From positions 1 through 39,697 of the forward strand of contig JAGHSY010000115.1 of assembly GCA_018065615.1 (NCBI GenBank): a DNA stretch of 39,697 bases. The letters are read 5' to 3'. Position 1 is the first letter of the stretch. Each line of letters begins with the position of its first letter. Origin of the DNA: Candidatus Colenecus caballi. GTDB taxonomy: Bacteria > Bacteroidota > Bacteroidia > Bacteroidales > Bacteroidaceae. The position numbers and the translations under genes are program-made. The notes beneath the pieces were generated by a model. It saw only the letters and a list, made by a program, of their open reading frames with translations. It did not search any database and had not been told where the DNA came from. Below, piece after piece: positions 34,671 through 39,697 of this stretch.

Positions 34671-37283
34671 ATGATGACAGCAAAGGAAATACGCGAATCA
34701 TACAAGCGTTTCTTTGAGAGCAAGGGACATCTCATTGTTCCGTCAGCTCCCATGGTAGTGAAGGATGACCCCACACTGATGTTCACCAATGCAGGCATGA
34801 ACCAGTTCAAGGACATTATTCTGGGCAACCGTCCCGCAAAGAGCCGGCGCGTTGCAGACTCACAGAAGTGTCTGCGCGTCAGCGGCAAGCACAATGACCT
34901 TGAAGAGGTTGGTCATGACACATATCACCACACCATGTTCGAAATGCTGGGCAACTGGTCATTCGGCGACTACTTCAAGAAGGAAGCCATTGACTGGGCA
35001 TGGGAATATCTGGTCGATGTGCTCAAGCTGAATCCGGAGAACCTGTACGCCACGGTTTTTGAAGGTTCGCCCGAAGAAGGCATAAACCGTGACGATGAAG
35101 CCGCATCATACTGGGAGAAACATCTTCCAAAAGACCATATCATCAACGGAAACAAGCATGACAATTTCTGGGAAATGGGAGACACCGGTCCCTGCGGACC
35201 CTGCTCGGAGATACATGTGGATTCCAGATCCGATGCTGAAAAGGCTGCCGTCCCCGGCCGTGACCTTGTCAACAAGGACCATCCGCAGGTAATTGAGATA
35301 TGGAACCTTGTATTCATGCAGTACAACCGCAAGGCCGACCACAGCCTGGAACCTTTGCCCGCAAAGGTAATTGACACCGGCATGGGCTTTGAGCGTTTGG
35401 TACGCACCCTGCAGGGCAAGACATCGAACTATGACACAGACGTGTTCCAGCCTGTCATCAGCACCATCGGAACACTTACCGGAAAGCAGTACGGCAAGGA
35501 TGAGCAGACAGACATTGCAATGCGTGTCGTGGCTGACCACATCCGTACCATTGCATTCTCAATCACAGACGGCCAGTTGCCTTCAAACGCCAAGGCCGGC
35601 TACGTGATACGCCGCATTCTGCGCCGCGCAGTCCGTTACGCATACACTTTCCTGGGCCAGAAGGAGGCCTTCCTTTACAAGCTGCTGCCCTGTCTGATTG
35701 ACAACATGGGTGACGCCTATCCTGAACTCAGCGCCCAGAAGACCCTTATTGAGAAGGTCATCATTGAAGAAGAGGAATCATTCCTGCGCACCCTTGACAC
35801 CGGCATAAAACTGCTGGACAAGGTCATGTCCGATGCAAAAGCCGCAAAGAGCACAGTGATAAGCGGAGTGAACGCCTTCACACTGTACGACACCTACGGA
35901 TTCCCTCTTGACCTTACCGAACTGATTCTGCGTGAGAACGGCATGACCGTCAATCAGGACGAGTTCAATGCCGAAATGGCAAAGCAGAAGGCACGTGCAC
36001 GTAACGCTGCCGCTGTCGAGAACGGTGACTGGGTTGTCCTTAAGGAAGGCGAGACCGAATTTGTAGGTTATGACTTCACTGAATACGAGACCTCCATTCT
36101 GCGCTACCGCGAAGTGAAGCAGAAGAACGGCACAACTTTCCAGATTGTCCTTGACAAGACCCCATTCTATGCAGAGATGGGCGGTCAGGTAGGTGATACC
36201 GGCGTGATTGTAAGTGAGTTCGAGACCGTAGAAATCATTGACACAAAGAAGGAGAACGGACTTCCAATTCACATTGTAAAGAAGATGCCAGAACATATTG
36301 ACGCTCCCATGATGGCTTGCGTCGATGTGGAAAAGCGCCGCGCCTGTGAAGCCAACCACACCGCAACCCATCTGCTTGATGAAGCTCTGCGTGAAGTTCT
36401 TGGCACACATGTCGAGCAGAAGGGTTCACTTGTAACCCCCGAAAGCTTGCGCTTTGACTTCTCACACTTCCAGAAGGTTACAGATGAGGAGATGCGTCAG
36501 GTTGAGCGTCTTGTCAACGAAAAGATACGTCAGGACCTGCCGCTCATCGAACACCGCGACACTCCCATTGAAGAGGCAAAGAAGCTTGGTGCCATTGCAC
36601 TTTTCGGTGAAAAGTACGGAGACAAGGTCCGCGTCGTTCAGTTCGGCCAGTCTATAGAATTCTGCGGCGGTGTACATGCCGCATCGACAGGCCGTATCGG
36701 AATGTTCAAGATTGTAAGTGAAAGTTCCATTGCCGCAGGTGTTCGCCGTATCGAGGCCATTACCGGTCAGGCTGTTGAAGATATGGTATGTTCTCTCCAG
36801 GATACGGTAAACGGTCTGAAGGCAATCATGCCGGGCGCATCACTCCAGGCATCGGTCCAGAAGGCACTTGACGAGAATGCTGCCCTCAAGAAGCAGCTTG
36901 ACGAATTCCTGAAGGAAAAGGCCGGCCAGCTCAAGAACAGCCTGCTTGCACAGAAGAAGGAGATAAACGGCATTGGCGTAATAAGCACGGTCATGGAAGG
37001 TTCCGCAAACATGGTCCGCGACCTTGTATTCCAGTTGCGCGCTGAAATGGCTCAGAACCTGCTCGTAGTCATTGGCAGCCAGGACGGCGGCAAGCCTATG
37101 ATTACCGTAAGCGTAAGTGAAGACCTGACAGCGAAATTCAATGCCGGACAGCTGGTACGTGAGGCCGCCAAGCTCATCCAGGGCGGTGGCGGAGGTCAGC
37201 CCCATTACGCAACCGCAGGCGGCAAGAACCCGGATGGTCTGGCTGCTGCGGTCGCATCAATCCTTGAAAAGATTAAGGCATAG
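34671..37283 (+). CDS. alaS: Alanyl-tRNA synthetase
   Basis: The 870-aa class II synthetase starts [20 protein letters not shown], the usual AlaS N terminus. The catalytic core has motif 1 and 2 elements ([14 protein letters not shown] near residue 33) and the [13 protein letters not shown] segment near residue 68. The editing domain carries H-T-A-T-H-L-L near residue 564 and C-G-G-V-H near residue 664 as zinc ligands. The C-terminal DHHA1-type domain ends with [14 protein letters not shown]. It attaches alanine to tRNA-Ala and edits Ser and Gly errors. Length is normal. The next gene begins 5 bp after its stop. Confidence 0.97.
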   Translation: MMTAKEIRESYKRFFESKGHLIVPSAPMVVKDDPTLMFTNAGMNQFKDIILGNRPAKSRRVADSQKCLRVSGKHNDLEEVGHDTYHHTMFEMLGNWSFGDYFKKEAIDWAWEYLVDVLKLNPENLYATVFEGSPEEGINRDDEAASYWEKHLPKDHIINGNKHDNFWEMGDTGPCGPCSEIHVDSRSDAEKAAVPGRDLVNKDHPQVIEIWNLVFMQYNRKADHSLEPLPAKVIDTGMGFERLVRTLQGKTSNYDTDVFQPVISTIGTLTGKQYGKDEQTDIAMRVVADHIRTIAFSITDGQLPSNAKAGYVIRRILRRAVRYAYTFLGQKEAFLYKLLPCLIDNMGDAYPELSAQKTLIEKVIIEEEESFLRTLDTGIKLLDKVMSDAKAAKSTVISGVNAFTLYDTYGFPLDLTELILRENGMTVNQDEFNAEMAKQKARARNAAAVENGDWVVLKEGETEFVGYDFTEYETSILRYREVKQKNGTTFQIVLDKTPFYAEMGGQVGDTGVIVSEFETVEIIDTKKENGLPIHIVKKMPEHIDAPMMACVDVEKRRACEANHTATHLLDEALREVLGTHVEQKGSLVTPESLRFDFSHFQKVTDEEMRQVERLVNEKIRQDLPLIEHRDTPIEEAKKLGAIALFGEKYGDKVRVVQFGQSIEFCGGVHAASTGRIGMFKIVSESSIAAGVRRIEAITGQAVEDMVCSLQDTVNGLKAIMPGASLQASVQKALDENAALKKQLDEFLKEKAGQLKNSLLAQKKEINGIGVISTVMEGSANMVRDLVFQLRAEMAQNLLVVIGSQDGGKPMITVSVSEDLTAKFNAGQLVREAAKLIQGGGGGQPHYATAGGKNPDGLAAAVASILEKIKA

Positions 37284-37288
37284 GCAGC

Positions 37289-38236
37289 ATGTCACGAAGG
37301 CTTGCCATTATACTTCTGGCCCTTACCCAGGTCTTCAGCCCGGGCTGGGGCCAGATGCGTTCCGGGCAGGACTTCAAAGGCGGCATACGTCCCACGACCG
37401 TACAGTTCGCGGTAAAGGACTCCGTCAGTCTCATGATGGACATCTATGAGCCGGAAAACGGGAAAGACGCCCCGACAGTAATCTTCATGTTCGGCGGCGG
37501 TTTCAAGGGAGGCCGCCGCAACGGGTTTGGAGAGACTGCATGGTGCAGCACGTTGTGCCGCAACGGAATACGTGCAGTCGCCATTGACTACCGCCTTGGA
37601 CTCAAGGACATGCATGGGATTAACCTCAAGTCTGTCGGACTGCTTCACAACGCCATAACGATTGCAGTAGAAGACCTTTACAGTGCTACGGTATTCCTGA
37701 TAGAGAACCGGGAATCCATGGGAATTGACACAAGCAGGCTGGTCATTGCCGGGTCCAGTGCCGGAGCGCTTTCAGTCCTGCAGGCTGAATATGAAATCTG
37801 CAACGGACATGACATTGCAGGGGTTCTTCCATCGGACTTCAACTACGCCGGAGTCATGTCCTTTTCCGGAGCGGTATTCACTAAAGACGGACGGCTCAGA
37901 TACAGGGAGAAGGATCCCTGTCCGCACCTGATGCTGCACGGCACGGCAGACCACATTGTCCTGTACAAAGGCATAAAGGTATTCAGACAGAATTTCACCG
38001 GTACACACCGCATTGCCAAAGTGTTCAAGAAGAATGGCTATCCCTGCGTTATAATGCGTTTTGACGGCAACGGGCATGAAGTGGCCAGCGCATACAACAC
38101 ACTGTCCGATGAATGCATTGACTTTATAAGCAAATACGTCAACGGCAGTTCAAAGGCCCAGTCCGATGCCCTGATTTCCGACCCGGCTATCCGGCCGTCA
38201 GAATGGGGCCGCGGCAATTTCAGCAGACTCTACTGA
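37289..38236 (+). CDS. Secreted alpha/beta hydrolase (esterase-like)
   Basis: The 315-aa protein has a signal peptide (about residues 1-21, W-G-Q). It shows an alpha/beta-hydrolase fold: the oxyanion segment F-M-F-G-G-G-F near residue 67, the nucleophile Ser in AGSSAGALS near 153, an Asp in HGTADHIV near 215 and a His in GNGHE near 258. It belongs to the BD-FAE/carbohydrate-esterase-like group. The substrate is unknown; acyl or acetyl esters of glycans are one possibility. It follows alaS after 5 bp, and its 3' end overlaps the convergent helicase gene by 7 bp. Confidence 0.8.
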   Translation: MSRRLAIILLALTQVFSPGWGQMRSGQDFKGGIRPTTVQFAVKDSVSLMMDIYEPENGKDAPTVIFMFGGGFKGGRRNGFGETAWCSTLCRNGIRAVAIDYRLGLKDMHGINLKSVGLLHNAITIAVEDLYSATVFLIENRESMGIDTSRLVIAGSSAGALSVLQAEYEICNGHDIAGVLPSDFNYAGVMSFSGAVFTKDGRLRYREKDPCPHLMLHGTADHIVLYKGIKVFRQNFTGTHRIAKVFKKNGYPCVIMRFDGNGHEVASAYNTLSDECIDFISKYVNGSSKAQSDALISDPAIRPSEWGRGNFSRLY

Positions 38237-39680
38237 TCAAGCCCCTGTTCAGGCCAGTTCACCAGATACACCCGCTGCGTGGCACGGGTAAGCGCAGTGT
38301 ACAGCCATCGGAAATAATCCTCGTCACGCATGTCGTCCGCTATGTATCCCTGGTCAATGAAAATGTTCATCCACTGGCCGCCCTGAGCCTTGTGGCAGGT
38401 CACAGCATAGGCGTACTTGACCTGAAGGGCATTGAAATGGGCGTTCTCACGAATCTTCTTCATACGTTCCTTCCTGTCGGGTTCATCCTGAAAGTCCAGC
38501 ATTACTGACTGGAACAGACGGTCGCTCTCTTCCCGCGTCAGCGCCGGCGAATCATTGTGCAGGGTATCCAGAAGCAGAGTTACATCCATTTCCAGATCAT
38601 CATAGTCAGGAAACGCAAGAACAGCATCTTCAAAATGGAATCCGTAAAGTTCGCGGTGCCGGCGGACGCGGCGGACCACGGCTATGTCACCGTTGGCAAT
38701 GAATGACGGCAGTTTCTGATACGAATCAGTATCAACATCGACCGCAAGCCGTTCGGTCCAGTAATAGTTGTTCCTGACTATCATCAGGCAGTCGCCGCGG
38801 TTCAGTTCATCTTCACGGTCAAGGACCGTATTCCTTATACCATTATTATATATGCCCGCGCGCCTGTTGGAACGGCACAGTATCATGGTCTCGTCAATGC
38901 CGTCACGGCTGTAGCAGGTGCTTATGGTCTCAATAAGTTCATCGCCTGAAACACGTATCACGTCCTTGAAACCTTTAAGACGGAACTTGAAGCCCGATAC
39001 CGTAAGCTCCTCAATATCATAAAGCGCATTGCGCAGACGGGTGGCATTATGAAGAATCCCCGACTCCTGCATCTGTCTCATGACCTCAGTCAGGCAGTAC
39101 TCTGTCACATTGAGTCCGTAAGACTGCATGAAACGTGCTGACAGCCCGGGACTTTCCATCTCACCTACCGGCGGCAGCTGGGCCTGGTCACCCAGCATAA
39201 GCAGCCTGCAGTCCTTTCCGGAATACACGTAGCTGACCAGGTCATCAAGCAGACGGCCTGTCCCGAAAGTCGTGCCGGACAGCCCTTCATTCGATATCAT
39301 TGACGCCTCATCGACAAGAAACAGGGTGTTCTCATGCATGTTACGGTCAAGTTGGAAGCATTCCGTGTCAAGAATTGATTTCTGACGGTATATTTTCTTA
39401 TGTATTGTGCATGCAGGAAAGCCTGACAGGTTTGAGAACACCTTGGCAGCCCGGCCGGTAGGAGCCATGAGCACGACTCTCTTCCTGTTACGGCAACTGT
39501 ACGGACCAGAGCACTGACCAGCGTTGTCTATCCTGTTCCGGCATAACCTTTCAGCAGGAACACCGGCTTCTCCCCGGAATCGCTGACAAAATTTGCCAGC
39601 AGATTTGCGGCGACCGACTGTGCGTGAGTGGGGTCAAAGGGAAAGTTTCTTACAATATCCTGGTATAAAGGGGCAATCAT
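38230..39680 (-). pseudogene. RecD-like ATP-dependent DNA helicase, interrupted at the Walker A lysine
   Basis: From ATG 39678-39680 the minus strand reads MIAPLYQDIVRNFPF and onward to the P-loop GYAGTG, but the next codon, which should be the essential lysine, is TAG (39528-39530), followed by TTLVSALV. About 45 bp later, at about 39479-39485, one base is missing: adding an A to GGAAGAG would rejoin the frame and give a spacing that fits intact Bacteroidales homologues as I recall them. From 39474 downward a 414-aa frame is intact: MAPTGRAAKV (motif Ia), FLVDEASMIS (Walker B), L-G-D-Q-A-Q-L-P-P-V-G (motif III) and, near the C terminus, Y-A-V-T-C-H-K-A-Q-G-G-Q and Y-T-A-L-T-R-A-T-Q (motifs V and VI). 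Both lesions lie within 220 bp of the window edge, so assembly error is as likely as true gene decay. Confidence 0.85.
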
Positions 39681-39697
39681 CAGAATTCAAAAGTGAA

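Noticed and set aside
35778-36410. 210-aa minus-strand open frame inside alaS
   Set aside because: It lies wholly within a full-length alanyl-tRNA synthetase and shows no recognisable domain or promoter.

Overview
The window reads as chromosomal DNA from a Bacteroidota species, almost certainly order Bacteroidales (Bacteroides/Prevotella-like). The support is: many promoters of the Bacteroidetes type (-7 TAnnTTTG, sometimes with TTG/TTTG about 18-20 bp upstream), no Shine-Dalgarno-like leaders, PorQ of the type IX secretion system, a TonB transducer, DUF5683 and DUF349 proteins, a BspA-like leucine-rich repeat protein, and a tRNA without encoded CCA. Genes are densely packed, with many 1-4 bp start/stop overlaps and no gene-free stretch longer than about 300 bp. 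Genus cannot be settled from sequence alone.

Layout. 1-1.9 kb (-): DUF177 protein, rpmF, era and the 5' part of der, a ribosome-assembly operon running off the left edge. 2.0-5.6 kb (-): orphan histidine kinase, TatD nuclease, an unknown 233-aa protein, polyprenyl synthetase. 5.7-6.4 kb (-): tonB with its own terminator. 6.5-9.1 kb (+): porQ-cmk-ispH, followed after 21 bp by a sugar-oxidation cassette (9.1-13.2 kb): aldo/keto reductase, amidohydrolase/lactonase, FucP-type permease, zinc dehydrogenase. This looks like part of a non-phosphorylating L-fucose or L-galactose route. 13.3-13.9 kb (+): small outer-membrane barrel, ending in a bidirectional terminator. 14.0-18.0 kb (-): DUF349 protein, mgtE, rsmA. 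18.1-21.0 kb (+): YbhN-like membrane protein, meaB, BASS-family transporter. 21.1-22.7 kb (+): BspA-like LRR protein. 22.8 kb (-): tRNA-Gln(CTG). 23.0-26.2 kb (+): rsfS-ftsH-cdsA. 26.2-27.3 kb (-): lpxB. 27.3-33.3 kb (+): parA-parB-DUF5683-mltD-rel. 33.2-34.6 kb (-): M23 peptidase and MerR regulator. 34.7-38.2 kb (+): alaS and an alpha/beta hydrolase. 38.2-39.7 kb (-): a RecD-like helicase gene with a stop codon at the Walker A lysine and a frameshift 45 bp later.

Most of the content is core housekeeping: ribosome maturation, isoprenoid and lipid A synthesis, chromosome partition, stringent response, proteolysis. The accessory or unusual parts are the fucose-like cassette attached to a core operon, the LRR protein with three non-LRR inserts and an odd start region, the broken helicase, several promoters lying on or very close to start codons or interlocked with a divergent promoter, and a strongly over-represented octamer (GTCCGATG/CATCGGAC, 26 copies by eye). 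I did not find a CRISPR array, insertion sequence, prophage, or a clearly new multi-gene defence or biosynthetic system.
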